Origin: Mesotaenium endlicherianum
Lineage: Eukaryota > Streptophyta > Zygnematophyceae > Zygnematales > Mesotaeniaceae
Length of the DNA: 43,114 bases
Reading direction: 5' to 3'
NCBI GenBank assembly: GCA_009602735.1
Contig: WELA01009966.1
Location: 562,424 to 605,537 of the forward strand
Positions 10,107 to 21,965 of the stretch are shown piece after piece (the first letter of the stretch is position 1; each line of letters starts with the position of its first letter). The position numbers and the translations under genes are program-made. A model generated the notes under the pieces. That model was not told where the DNA came from, did no database searches, and saw only the letters and a list, made by a program, of their open reading frames with translations.

Positions 10107-13100
10107 CTACGGCTTTCCACCACTTGGAGTGTCGACGACTCCGCTCCATCCTCTGAAGCCCTCTCTCAGCTCGTCCGTGCACGAGGAAGGGTGCGGCCCT
10201 GAGTACTGCCCGAGGGTGGCTTGCGAATTGACTTGAGCAAGCGCGGCCCCCATCTTCTGGGCCTCTGCAACCTGTGCCTGTTGGCCGCCCCAGATTCTGA
10301 GAACGCTTGCCTGCATCAGTCAAAGGGCGGAAATGTCTTGCTTCTTCATACTCCGGGCTTACATCTAAGGACACACGCCTGCTTGGAACTCTTGTGCGCA
10401 CTCCAACAGACACACGCACGCACACACACACACACACACAGGCATGCGCGTGCAGACATGAACGCATACACATGCACACCCACATGCTCATCTCCAACGC
10501 AAGATCCTCCTTTCATATAATCCCAGTGGTCTAGCAAACGCACATGCCTAGTGTGTGACCATGCGGAAGAGCCCGGGCGTGAGGGTGCCCCCCATCAAGA
10601 CGCCAGTCTTGGCAAAAGTTGCAACATACATAAACAATCAACAGGAGCATCCTTGTTATGAATACTGACCCCACGTTCACCCCACCACGCCCTCTTTGCA
10701 GACAGAGGCTGAAGCGTTAGGAATGAGATGCCACCCCCCTTTTGCACGGCCGATGCCTTTTGCCTTGCCATCAGCACTAGCACCAGGGGCAGAGACTTTA
10801 CCTGCAAGGCCCGACCAAAGGAGAACGAAAGTGCCCAAGGTGCCATGGCTCCCTGCTGCGCCTTCAGCACATTCAGCGCGTTCAGATGCTCCGTCGCTTC
10901 CTGCAGGCACATTCCCACAGCGAGCGCACGCAACCCCACCACACAAACAAGTCAGGAGGAGGTGTAGGGTCAGCAAGGCGGCAGAAGTTCAGAGCAGAGT
11001 AAATGCCGCGGCCCCATCCGACTACGAAACGCGTGCACAGGCGACCAACTAGACATGCATGGGCCCAACGACATCTGGCCAACAATCACAACAAGCAACA
11101 AGCACAACAACAGATGCTCGGGGGGGGCTGCGACCAACTGCTCAGTCCTGTTCAACACAGCAATGGACTCCGCTCCCTATGAGCTAACACCCTGAAGTAT
11201 TTGCCGCTGCTCCGGCAGATGTTGGTGTAAATCCTTCGAGAAATTTTATAGCATAACTATCCCTACCTGTGCAATTATTGGCATTGATAACTACGAGGTG
11301 CGTGCAAAAGAGACAGGCAAAGAGAGAAGAGAGAAAGAGAGGGAGGACGAGAGAGGGGCAGGGAGAGAGGGAAGAGAGTGCAAAGACAGCAAGGGGAGGG
11401 CAAAGAGCAGCGCAATAGATACCCACACCCTCTGATGCCCCTTTCGCCTAGCCTTGAGACGAGTAACAGACAAGAAGTGGTTACGCAAAGAGGCCAAAAA
11501 GATTCTGACAGACAGCTCAGCTGGGAAACAGTGACCTAGCACCTTCTCAGACTGTCCGCCGGACAGGAACATGACTCCTGGGATGGCAGGTGGCAGCGTT
11601 CTCTGGAGCGTGCGCAGGGTAACAGCTGCGCACTCCTGCTGCGTGACTTTTGTGGGGCAGTCGAACCCCGGCATGACCATCTGGGGCTGCGCACTCAGGA
11701 GAGCATAAAGATGCAGGCCGATGGGGTGACACGTGTCAGCCCTGCACATGCGCGGCTTGCCTGCCAAGTGTCGGCTATCAAGTGCGGGGTCCTGAAATAT
11801 GACAGATTCAACAACAAAAGGCACTGAGCAATACATTGAGAGAAAAAAGCAAGAGCCGCTGCCAACCCTCCAGTGTCTGGCGTGCTTTCAGGCTGAAGTA
11901 TGCAAACCCTAACATTCTTCTCAAACCCTTGAGAAGGAAAACACTCTGACTTTGGCGCGCGTGACATCGTGCAGAGGCCACATAGGGTCGCCTTCTCCCG
12001 CCCTGCCCCCCGTAGGAGTAGGCTGGCGGGAGGGAGGGGTACGAGGAAAACGACTGCCGCGCACTTGAGAAACGGTTGGAGCAAAACTAAGTAGGGACCT
12101 GGAAGAGCAGGGAAAAGTAGGGAGCTAAGGAGAAGGGCACGCGGCTGACACCCGGTGAAGGATGCTGCGTTGCCTTAGAGGACAGAGGGTGAGGGGAGAG
12201 AGAGGCTGGCTAGCTGGGGGCCTTCACCCTTCACCTTGATGAGGAGGCCTTCCAGATACACGTGGTGGCGGTGGAGGGCAGCCACCACGTGCGCCAGCAC
12301 CGCCTCCGCCACCTCAGCGCTGCGCTCGATGGTGTGCGCGCCGTCGATCAGAATCTCTGGCTACCGGCAGCCCGCCGCATGAGGCAAGCAAACAAAAAAT
12401 ATATGCCAAGCCGTAAGCACAGTGCCCCGCTCTCGTCGCGGGACTCGTCACACAAATACTTGGCAGTGAGATGCTGGACGTACGCGCTCTTCCGGAGCCA
12501 GATGTGGCTAGGGCTAAGGGCTACGGGCCAGGGCTAGGGCCACGGCCAAGGTTAGGGCTAGGGCTAGGGCTCGACCTTTCCGCGAGGTCCTAGGGCCAGG
12601 GGCCGGAGCATCAGAGTTCCACACTTGAAAGTTGTTCAAGGCTGGTTAGGGTTTGGAGTCAGAGGTTCTTGGGGATGGGACTAAGCAGGGTCAGGGCACC
12701 ACAACTGGGCGAAGGTGCAGACATAAGAGATAGAACCTATGCCTCCAGTCAACATCAGCTCAGCCCGTCGAACTAAGCCCAGCGGGCCACTGCCTCTCAA
12801 TCAGGCACTCCTGCGCCTCCTCCTCAGCACCTCACCGCTGTGACTTTGAAGCCAAACCCAAACCCGGACGATGAGACCCGGACGCCAACACAGCGGGCCT
12901 GAAGCCAGGAGCTCCCGGCACCTACGGTCTCATTTTCTGGCCAAGCACTATTTTGTTGCATAGCAGCACCCTGACCACCCCCGCTCGATTTCAGGTAGTG
13001 CGTGAGGAAGCCTCTCCCGGCTCTGGATTCTGAGGAGCATCACATCGGGCACCAAAGAGCAAGAGGCTGAGAAGGGTGCTTCCAGTGATCGATGCAATCT

Positions 13101-16100
13101 GAGGCTCCTAGGCAGGGGGGCTCTAGTTTGCGGCCAGACGCTGAAGGCCATCCATGGCACGGCGACGTCAGGTCGGGACACCTGGACGCGACAGAAGCTT
13201 GAAGCTTGCTCACCCCCGCCTCACTGTAGTAGGGGTAAAGGTGCCTGTACAACTCTGTATCTATGACTGAGATTGAATGTTTCCTACTGTTCAGCCCCAA
13301 AAAATTTGTTGCCAGGCTAGGGTTGCAGCAGCAGCAGCAGCAGTAGGAAAAGCAGGAGCAGGAGCAAGAGCAGCAACAGGAGCTGGAGCAAGAGCAGCAG
13401 CAGGAGCAGGAGCCGGTATAAGGAGCGACTGGGCAGAGGGAGAGCACTACAAGAGCATTTTACAAAACACAAAACTAGTTGGAGTCAAGGAGTGGGTGAA
13501 CTGCATGAACGTCACATCACGCTTGCCAGAGTGCAGGAGGAGTGCAGCTCGGCTGACTCGTGTGTGCTTCTCGCGCCACGAGGACGGTGCTCACCTCCAC
13601 CTGGCAAGACACAGAGAGGGAGCGCGCGTGATCCCCGCGCCACCATGGCACCGCAGCCGCATCCGCCGATCAGCATGCCCCCCCCCCCCTCCTCTCATCC
13701 CAAACGCAGCGCCACATGAAGCTCTTGTCAAACCTTCCCGTCGCCCACCACCATGGTCTCGGAACTGCAGCAGGGCGGCTCTCACGTTTCTACCTTACGG
13801 CGGTCTCATGCACATCAGTGCATGTACGCAGGCCAATGCACAATCACGTGCGCGCGTGCATGTGCGAGTGCATCTGCGTGTGTCAGCATTCTATTTCATA
13901 CACAAGATGTTCGCGCAGGAGCTAGGGAGCACATTTGCCTGCGGCTTTCAGAACGACACTAAAACGCGGCCAGACATCAGTCTCACAGCACTCGATGTCG
14001 TCTCCCTACTTCTGCGCCATCGTTTGGTTTCTTCCGGTCCCTAGCCTGGCCCAGGACACATGCCCTTCGACCCCCAACTTAAAACCCCTGCTATACTTCA
14101 TACGCGGGCGTCTGGCTCCTTCCAGGCCAGTCCCTGACCAGGGGTGGGAGGGAGGCTCAGGTATGGGAGGCTAGGGTTGAGACAAGTAACCAAAGCCTTA
14201 CGGTTCTATGTTTGGGTTTAAGTGGCCGTGGACTTACAATGGGGACGAGGCCATTCTGCTGACACACGGAGGCGTACTGGGCAAGCCCCTCAGCGGTCAG
14301 CTGCAGCGCCAGCGGGGACGGGCAGCTCTCGCTGATCTTCACGACGGCACGCCACTTTGCAAACCGGGCACCCTGCCACGCGTCAGGCAGGCAAGTGCGC
14401 GTTCCAGGCAGCTGGCATCAGAAATATAGCAGGTTCTGTTGCAGCAGGCGACGCTGCTTCTTTTACGTATACGCACGATTGCGTTGCATGTAAGCAGGGA
14501 AAAGACGTAATCGTACGCCTGTCCATCTTGTATCAATGACACAACTGCGAACACACGCTACCGCTGGTTGGACCCTGAAAAGGTTCTGGCCCACGCCAAA
14601 ATCGCAATGAAGTCCAAAGATATATTATTGATTTGGGGACCGCTGCTCTGTGAGCTACTGTCACGCAACTAGCCTCCAAGCTTGCTGCCTTTGCAGCGAT
14701 TTCAAGCTGCAAAGTCACACACCTACGACTGGTGCCGCACATTGGCCCCTTTCAACAGGCTACGCCCATGCAGGCTTTACTAGCCATAGACAAGCGAAAA
14801 ATCGTTAAAAGAAGCAGCCAATTGCCTGCTATTGATGAAGGCGAACAATTAATTTCCCCTTGTAATGTTCTTATAAAATGCTCGATGAAATTAGAGAATG
14901 ATAGGTCATAACTAGGACTATGCTGTGATATGCATGAATAGGACCCTTCTATACATGAGACGGTGGAATCACCACCATACATCTCTGGACACCCCTTGGC
15001 CCGGATAGCTGCCTAAGGGTGACATTCTCCCCATGCACAGGGAAAGAATCTCCTATGAGGAGGGGAGTGCACACCTGGCGGTAGTAAGCTTGGCAGCGCT
15101 GAGAGAGGCCATCAAGGCCCTGTGTTGCCGACTCGCCATCTGTTCCTGCGACTATCACTAAGCCCTGCCAATCACTATCAGCCGTCAGGGCAACCCAGGA
15201 AGGCTGGAGACAATCGGCTCATTGACTCATACTGCAACGACCAACATATGCTCTAGCTCGAGTCTGGCTCACACAGTAACACCCTCCTACTGATGCATGC
15301 ACAATACGCTTCTTCCTTGAGCATTTTGTCTGCAGAGAGCTTCGTAAGATAAGCACTGAAGAAGGGCAAACAAGACAAAGAAGATTAAATGCCAATGCCT
15401 TCCTCTCTGTGGGCATATGGAGCGCAACTGTGGACCATGACTCTGCCAGTGAGTCTCAGAACTTGGTTGAAGTGAGTGGAAAAGCAGGGGAGGGTGTATG
15501 GGAGACAGCATATGTTGCAACGGCCAAGATCTTTGTACTACTAGTGTACCTTGTCCACTTTGATGCCTGGCAGAATGCCCTGCTTAGATAAGACCTCCAC
15601 AAAGGGTACACCTGCTGATGTGGACTGGTACAAGGTCTCCTCAAACAGGATGGCTCCACTGAGATACTCACCTATGCCTGGCGCAGTATAAAGCACCTGT
15701 GCACTTGCAGGAGCCAGAATGTAGGAGTAAGAGTTGAACGCCTGGGCTCTAATATGGTAATGATCAAAGGTCGGCAGTTTTCGGCGTGCAGTATATTACA
15801 CTTGAAGTTGGATCAGAACTCTTGTATGCTTCGGCTAAATTTGTCTATGCAGGACACAGTTTTGAGGTTACTGAGGTGGGTCAAGTTCACCCAGATATGA
15901 ATGAGAATGGTCAAGATGATCCCACTCATGCGAAGCTTTACCAATCTGAACGTGCTGTAATGCTCTACATTGTTCAGGGCGGCTTATAGAGCTACTTGCT
16001 TGATAAATTACTGGAGGATAGCGTGCCCAGGATCACTTCTTTATATACAACTTGCCGGCAATAATGTGCCCTGCCACTATGGTCTACAGGCAGCTGAAGT

Positions 16101-16388
16101 ACAAGGAGAAACATTTTTGGCATAATTATGATGGCATAAAAGAAAATGATAGGTCCACATCATCAGTGCACATAAACATGTTCCAAGAGGCTAGATGAAT
16201 CTCCATCGTACCTCTCTGTATGCTCTTCTCACATCTTCAATGTTTTTTAAGCCAACAGATTGCAAGCGCTTCCCCACTGTTCCAGTACTTTCATCGCTAG
16301 CCAAAATGCCTTTACCAGGTGCGGCAAGCTTGGAAGCATTAGCAATCACCTCGTCTAGTGTGCTGGCTTGCTGTATAAGTGAAACCAT
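10107..16388 (-). CDS. Class I fructose-bisphosphate aldolase, nine exons including a 6-nt microexon
   Basis: Cleaves fructose-1,6-bisphosphate reversibly through a lysine Schiff base. Exons (minus strand): 16388-16212, 15696-15550, 15164-15075, 14372-14238, microexon 13600-13595, 12360-12235, 11686-11543, 10900-10802 and 10310-10107; 375 residues. Conserved parts: ILASDES (Asp32), GIKVDK, ARFAKWR, VPI-VE-PEIL (Glu185 from the microexon, Glu187), YLEGLLIK (Schiff-base Lys227), FLSGGQSE and SFGRALQ. Sequence resembles cytosolic-type plant enzymes ([12 protein letters not shown]) and no plastid leader is seen, but ATG 16388 is tentative: TTATACAG, a possible acceptor, lies just inside this exon, so an upstream exon could exist. 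The C-terminus ends in GGKP rather than the usual terminal Tyr. Third-position GC rises from 39% in exon 1 to 86% in the sixth. Identity is certain; only the N-terminus is open. Confidence 0.94.
10417..10442. repeat. (CA)n microsatellite in the last aldolase intron
   Basis: About 13 CA units between the last two aldolase exons, followed by impure CA/TG text. No function is visible. Confidence 0.6.
12495..12575. repeat. Degenerate telomere-like (GGGCTA)n tract in an aldolase intron
   Basis: Repeats of GGCTAGGGCTAGGGCTCG type with variants (AAGGTTAGGG), in the intron downstream of the microexon. The telomere-like AGGG core recalls the plant/algal TTTAGGG repeat but the unit differs. It could be a decayed interstitial telomeric tract or chance GC-rich satellite. 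Confidence 0.5.
13325..13420. repeat. AGC/GCAGGA trinucleotide tract in the aldolase intron
   Basis: (GCA)n followed by mixed AGC-AGG-AGC triplets about 100 bp long, 175 bp downstream (minus-strand sense) of the microexon. On the transcribed strand it reads as CTG/CTC repeats, a pyrimidine-rich element that might affect splicing of the tiny exon; that link is inference. Confidence 0.55.
13595..13600 (-). other. 6-nt microexon GTGGAG (Val-Glu) of the aldolase gene
   Basis: On the minus strand the text is CTTGCCAG|GTGGAG|GTGAGC: a strong acceptor with a long pyrimidine tract (CTCCCTCTCTGTGTCTTGCCAG), six exonic bases, then a consensus donor. The flanking exons end in ...LVPI and begin PEIL..., both phase 0. 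Class I aldolases have VPIVEPEIL here, so exactly Val-Glu is needed and is supplied. The Glu matches Glu187 of rabbit muscle aldolase, an acid/base residue. Confidence 0.85.
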
Positions 16389-17204
16389 TTTGCGCGTGTA
16401 ACTTTCAGCTCCGGAAGAACCGTGAACATGTAGTGATTATGTAGCACAATTTTGAGCTTCTTCATTTCTGCGTTTCTTCATTTCAGTTACTTCGTCTTGA
16501 CGATTCTATTTTGTTGTTAGTACTTGAAACCCCTATGCGCCCGGGACCTCACTAGCCATATGTGTTTAAGACGAACTTGTGACACCAGTGTTCTCATTGT
16601 GGACAGGCACTAGTCTACTACTACACTAGACAGTGCTCATACAGGAGACGCTTGGAAGTTCAGGAATACATCAGAAGGAGGACCTTTTTTCAAACCGGAG
16701 CAATCATTATGGCAATAGGCATGTTTGGGGGTAGAGGCGTAGGGGCTGGTGAGGATCCACCCACACTATATCGTTCTTCTTTCATATGTATCAGCTGCTG
16801 GTAGTATATCTTATGTGGCATTTCTGAGCTGTTTTCATTTTGGCAGAAGGCAGGAGTGTACTGTTTCTCAAGTACATCTTATGAAGCAAATGTGCTAGCT
16901 GTGATACATTCAATATGTTCCTGTGCGTTCAAGTCAGCGAAACATATTGCATAGAGGAGGCGAGGTTGACCCTGTTAGACTGAGGTTCTGCACCATTTTG
17001 GTTACGATGCTGTTTCTCAACTCTCTGGAAGTACTTAGTTCCTTCCTTATACAGTTATATGTGAAGAGTCACCAGTTGGTAAAAGGTGCTCTAGAGTTGG
17101 CCCATATTAGCTGGGTATATCAAGCATAAACTGAAATGCTCTTGATATGAAGCAGATAGATCCTCTTTAATGAGATCTTGCATGAGCTAATAGAAGATGT
17201 TGTC
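16389..17204. other. Divergent intergenic region aldolase-TGD5-like gene
   Basis: About 0.8 kb of AT-richer sequence between the two divergent start codons. It holds both promoters and possibly a short 5' exon of either gene. No clear TATA element or conserved exon was recognised. Confidence 0.5.
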
Positions 17205-18150
17205 ATGACAGGATTCGGAGTGGGCTGTGGCTTCGGCATTGGCTGGGGCTTCGGAGGTGAGGCCTTCCATTTAAAATCCATAACGGTCAATCAAAATGTT
17301 GGATGAGCTGGTCCCTGATGACAGAATAGTCGTGGATATGTTGAATAAACTGTTAGTTGGAGAGTATACTGGTGTGCGTCACATGTCTATGGCATCGTAT
17401 CAGTAAAGAATGCCCTGATACACATAGCTTGTACCTTGTCCTTGTGTATGATACCCACGACTGTTTGTGTTACTTGCTTACTTAAATGCATAGATATGTA
17501 GATTAATGTAAATAAGTGGATAGATACGTTGGAAACAATGGTTGTGTCTGATGCCACTTGTACCGAGGAGTAGTATAGCTCACAAGACCAGCTTTCTTAC
17601 AGTTATTGTGCATGTGTGTATATGTGCTTGCAGGCTCTCCTGTGCAGACGCTGGGCCTTGGTGTTGGTAAGCCTCTCCGCTGATTGACGTAGACACTCTT
17701 CTCGTACACATCTGCTGGCCCAATGCCACGTGCTTGCTCAAGCCAACTTGCATCTACTCTGCAGCTATATGTTGGTCTCTGATGATGCATCTTAGAGGGC
17801 TTCCTGTCTCACTGAAACCCGAGGCCTGTGACAGCGTGCGATATTCTCATGTTAATTTCCACTGACTGAGTGCGTTAGAAGTATTCTGAAAGCTACATTC
17901 TCAACCCTTGCTGGAGACTGGTGAACGTCAAAGTATATCTGAGCTGAGGGCTTACCCTGTCCGGTGTTTCATTTCAGGAGGGGGCTGTGGCGTTGGACTC
18001 GGAGTTGGATGGGGATTCGGCTTTGCGTATGGAGCGAGGTATACTGACTCAAGGCCGAAGTTTCAAGGAGTTGACTTTGAGACAATGAGGGCAGTGGTTC
18101 AAGATGAGAAGGAGAGCAAAGATGCTCCAGCCCCCCATAACAGTTCGTAG
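17205..18150 (+). CDS. TGD5: TGD5-like glycine-rich plastid envelope lipid-transfer protein
   Basis: In plants TGD5 is a small glycine-rich protein of the chloroplast envelope that links the TGD1-3 transporter with TGD4 for ER-to-plastid lipid transfer. Three exons, 17205-17256, 17634-17666 and 17978-18150, join in phase to 85 residues. Two glycine-rich hydrophobic blocks ([16 protein letters not shown] and [15 protein letters not shown]) are joined by a short linker ([10 protein letters not shown]), as in plant TGD5. Then come the conserved [18 protein letters not shown] and a charged tail ending PHNSS. The start is uncertain: ATGACAG|GATTCGG could itself be an acceptor, which would put the true start in an upstream exon. 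I recognise the family by pattern. Any glycine-zipper envelope protein could look similar, but the RPKFQGV segment favours TGD5. Confidence 0.78.
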
Positions 18151-19201
18151 GAAACTGAATATGTATAAATAATCCTCAGTTTGTATAATACTTAGTCACC
18201 ACATGTGTGGTTGCTTCAGTTTCTGAAGCGAGTGGCTCAAGGTGGGCTTCTGATTCTGTGATAGCGAAGGCCTCCAATTTGTCCATTTTTGGGTAGAGAA
18301 TCTTCAGCTTACAGTGGACAACTCTACTTAGTCAGAGGGCACTGGTGGAGCGTAGTCAATCTAGCTTCCGGCTTTGTACTTCCATCATTATCATTCTTAG
18401 CCTTCAAGAGCACAGAATGTTGAAACTATGTATGAATAACAGACAACCTGCTGTTGCCACAGGTTCCCCTTGTAGCTCAACTCATCTAATCATTTCACAT
18501 GTTTCACCCACATGGGTGCCTCTGTTCCTTTGCTGGCGTTTTCAATGGAAGAATACCATGAGTAGCTTCAAAAATGCTAAGCTGTGCATGTATGCCAGTC
18601 GTATTTCGAATGCTTATATGGAAATACTTCATTCATTGTGATGGGATGACTTGAAGTGCCTATCAGGATCAATGCAGGTGACATTGCTTATCTATGTCGT
18701 GCAAAACATGACCAGAGAGGGATCTTCGTACTGCCCTCTGATGCTGCACACGTGTAAACAAACTGGGCAAGGGCCGCAAGGATACAACTGCAGGCGACAG
18801 GAAGCTGGAGTAATTCCATCCACCTACAAGCTTAGATACTGCATGTTTGACTAGCAATTATTAGAGTCACCAGATTGTGAAATATACAGGTGTGCTTTGT
18901 CCACCAAGAAACATGAGGTGCTAATGGGAATATAAGCCTGTACCAGTATTTGACGTATCCACTGTTGTAAGTGTTCCCTAGAAAAACCCTGTCAGAAAGC
19001 ACCTAAAACTACAACTATGATGTGGCAAAAGTGACATAGAGACGCCTCCTCAGCACACGGTCCAGTATGTGATGGATATACAAAGGGAGGAAGAAGATGA
19101 GCGAATTTTTTCTACACAAACCTTGGACTTGAGTTGGTACAATGAACTAACGGAACCAGGGCAAGCTGTGCCCACCATTCTATTTGAACACCTTCTAGTA
19201 A
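18151..19201. other. Convergent intergenic region TGD5-like gene-TAF10
   Basis: About 1.05 kb with no recognisable exon, holding the two 3' UTRs. A 98-codon open frame (18345-18641) has no family features and average composition, so it is probably chance. Confidence 0.5.
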
Positions 19202-21965
19202 TCACTTGGGTCCTTTATCTTTAGGTCCGGTGACGGCAGCAGCTGCACCTGGTGTGTCGGCAAAGTATTCTTGCCGCTTAATGTGCACGCCGTACTGCAG
19301 GAACCATTTTACGTCACATCACGAGGTGCCGAAACAACAAAGAAAATGAGCAGCTTCACTGGGAACAACGAACAAATTCTACTAAGAAAGCTTAAGACAT
19401 CAAAGTCTCTCTTCCAGCATAGCTCCCAGACGTGAACATGGCTTCCCATGCAACGTTGCTGCCTACATACCCCCTCAAACAGGCCTCAATGGGCCTACAT
19501 AGAGAAAGGCATGACAAGAATGCGCAAATTCCAAAGTGGCAACAACACGACCCACCAGCTGCTACCAAAGTTATGACAGATTGTTCACAGGACAGCCACG
19601 GACGCGTACATATGCTGAGCGCATGCATACAGTCTACACAGAGGCGCTGCCATGAGCACATCACTTGAGTGAAGCGTACCTCCTTGAGAGCACAGGCGAG
19701 ATCTTCAGTGGTGAGCACGAGGCGCTTGTCCTGCACTCACATATCATGTCCCGCGTGTACATACTTAACTCCAATCATGACACATCACAGGTTTGCCTGC
19801 CACAGACCACGAGCTTGTAGGCCCCCCTACGTCAGAAATGCAAAAAAAAAAAAAACAAGAACAACAAAACACCAAAACATCCATGCTCTGAGCAAGGCAA
19901 CAACTGTATTTTCACCGGGAACGTTCAGACCTAAATCTGGAACAGAATGCATGAAGGTACCAGAGTACCTCACATCCTGAACACCATCCTGGCCATCAGA
20001 AAAGAGCTGAATATTCCCCGCAACTGCCAAAGGCCACTACCTCCCAACTGCACACAAGCTCCACTGCTAGGTAGCAACAGAAGCAGCAAGTCCCAGCTTC
20101 CCGTGGGGTTAGGTTCCGACGGCGGCAGCACGGATCCCTTAGCTTGTCCAAGGATCCTTGGTAGCTAACCCACAGCTCGAAGAAGACGGCGGAGCTCACC
20201 TTGGCCGGGACACCTCGGCCTCTGGCCTCCTTGGCAGCGGCAGCCTGTCGAATCTTGCAGTACCTGCATCGAGAACACAAGCAGCAGCGCCTTCAGCAGC
20301 GGTCATCACACGTCCAGCTCTGACTACCAGCGTTACGGTAGTGCACATAGTTCACAGGGTCCTCTGCTTGACACAGCAGAAAACGAGTGTTGCTCAACCA
20401 CACAAGTCGATCATTTTCGCATCCAGAAGCCATAGGAGTCTACCGATCAGGGTGTGTCAGTGTACCCCTGAAAGGTGCATGGATATGGAGGGAAGTAAAC
20501 GGTAGGGGGCCAAGGGGGGNAACCGGATGGGCAAACACCCTGAGCGCCAAAAACCAAGTGTCCCATGTGCTGGCACGATCATGATGCAGCCAGCCAACAT
20601 CTGGGAAAAGCCCAAAAGATATAGCAAAGCTACTGGGTGCTTAAACCCCAAAGTTTTGCCCGCACAGTGTGTATTTCTTATAGCTACAACCAGAGTAGAA
20701 TTGGAAGTCCAAACAGATATAAGATGTGTGAGAGGCAGCACAAAGACGCAAAGCGATGAAGGGAGTACTCACTGGAGGGCGTCACTGGCCACCTCCCCGA
20801 TGAACTTCTGGGCAGCCACAGACACGAGCCTCACTCTGCAAGCAGCCACCACGCCAAAAAAGTGAGTGAAGCCATAACAAAGAGAAGGCGTATGTGCAGC
20901 TCACAAAGCTGCCAGGATACATCCTCCTTGCGGATAATCTCCGCAGAAGTGGGAGCAGTACTCCTTGCCAAGAGACCTGGGACACTGCCAGCTGGACTGA
21001 CAGGACCGCCTCAACCTGTTGGGACAACAGCAACTCCCCTCTGAGACTGCCTCACGGCGGCTCCATTTTTAGCAGGCCTTTGGTTCCGCTGAAAACTCAT
21101 CTCCTGTAATATCAATTTCAGTGATTCGTACAGTATGAGAGGCATGAGGAACCCTAAGTAATCACCAGAGAAGATTGGACGAGACACCTCTGACTACTTA
21201 CAAGCCCATGGTATATCCACTTGGGCTCCTTCTGCCTCTTACTCCTCCAACCCCCCAACGGGAACATGAACCTCCTTGCTCAACACTAGCGCCAAGTTCC
21301 CTCCCTACACGTCGTTTTTGCCCAGTTGTCCTGTGTATAAGGGATAGATAGACATTACGGTCCATTAACAGTTATTGCTGATACATTACATCAAATGGAC
21401 GCCCGCCAAGACTTAAGTGAAAGAGAGTAGGACACTTACATTCGCACGTCGGGACACTGGAAGCCACTGCGAGCGAGGTGGTGCGCTGTCAGCTCATCAG
21501 GTATCTGCAAGCCCCTCTCTGTCAATGACCTTATTAGTATGAAGTTCATCCCACGAGTATTTGAAGTAACCACCATGGAGGTTGTAGCAATATTTGCTAG
21601 TACTTAGGGCCCAGGGAGGCCTCAAAGTGGGAGTGAAAGTCGCTGTGATTACCGAGTGGCAAATCCCATGCAAAGATTGATGCTGACAACTACTCCATGT
21701 CAATATAATCCCAAGCAGAGCGACCAGCACTTCTAACAAAACTTCCAAAGGGTCCATTAAGATGTAGCTGGTAGTATACCTGTAAGCAATCAAACCCCTC
21801 TGACTCTGATGCCGAGAGTAGGTTATGAGACCCCCAAGAACCTTACATACGTTTGCACAGCACTATGCCCTCATACATGGTGCAAATAATCAAACTCACC
21901 GTCGGTACATAGTCCTCCAAAGAGGCCAGAAACTCTTCCACAGTCTGCGGCGGTGTTTCCGCCAT
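19202..21965 (-). CDS. TAF10: TAF10, histone-fold subunit of TFIID and SAGA
   Basis: Nuclear histone-fold TBP-associated factor shared by TFIID and SAGA. Six exons on the minus strand: 21965-21900, 21504-21440, 20835-20773, 20263-20200, 19730-19680 and 19294-19202. They join in phase to 133 residues, the usual size of plant TAF10. The N-terminus MAETPPQTVEEFLASLEDY is followed by VPTIPDELTAHHLARSGFQC, then VSVAAQKFIGEVASDAL (histone-fold helix 2), YCKIRQAAAAKEARGRG, DKRLVLTTEDLACALKE and YGVHIKRQEYFADTPG. The C-terminus ends in GPKDKGPK. Every donor and acceptor is canonical. One undetermined base (N) lies at 20520 within intron 3 and does not affect coding. The gene diverges from ATP11. Very secure. 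Confidence 0.95.

Noticed and set aside
15786..15989. 67-codon plus-strand frame in aldolase intron 1
   Set aside because: Opposite strand of an intron, no family features, no splice support.
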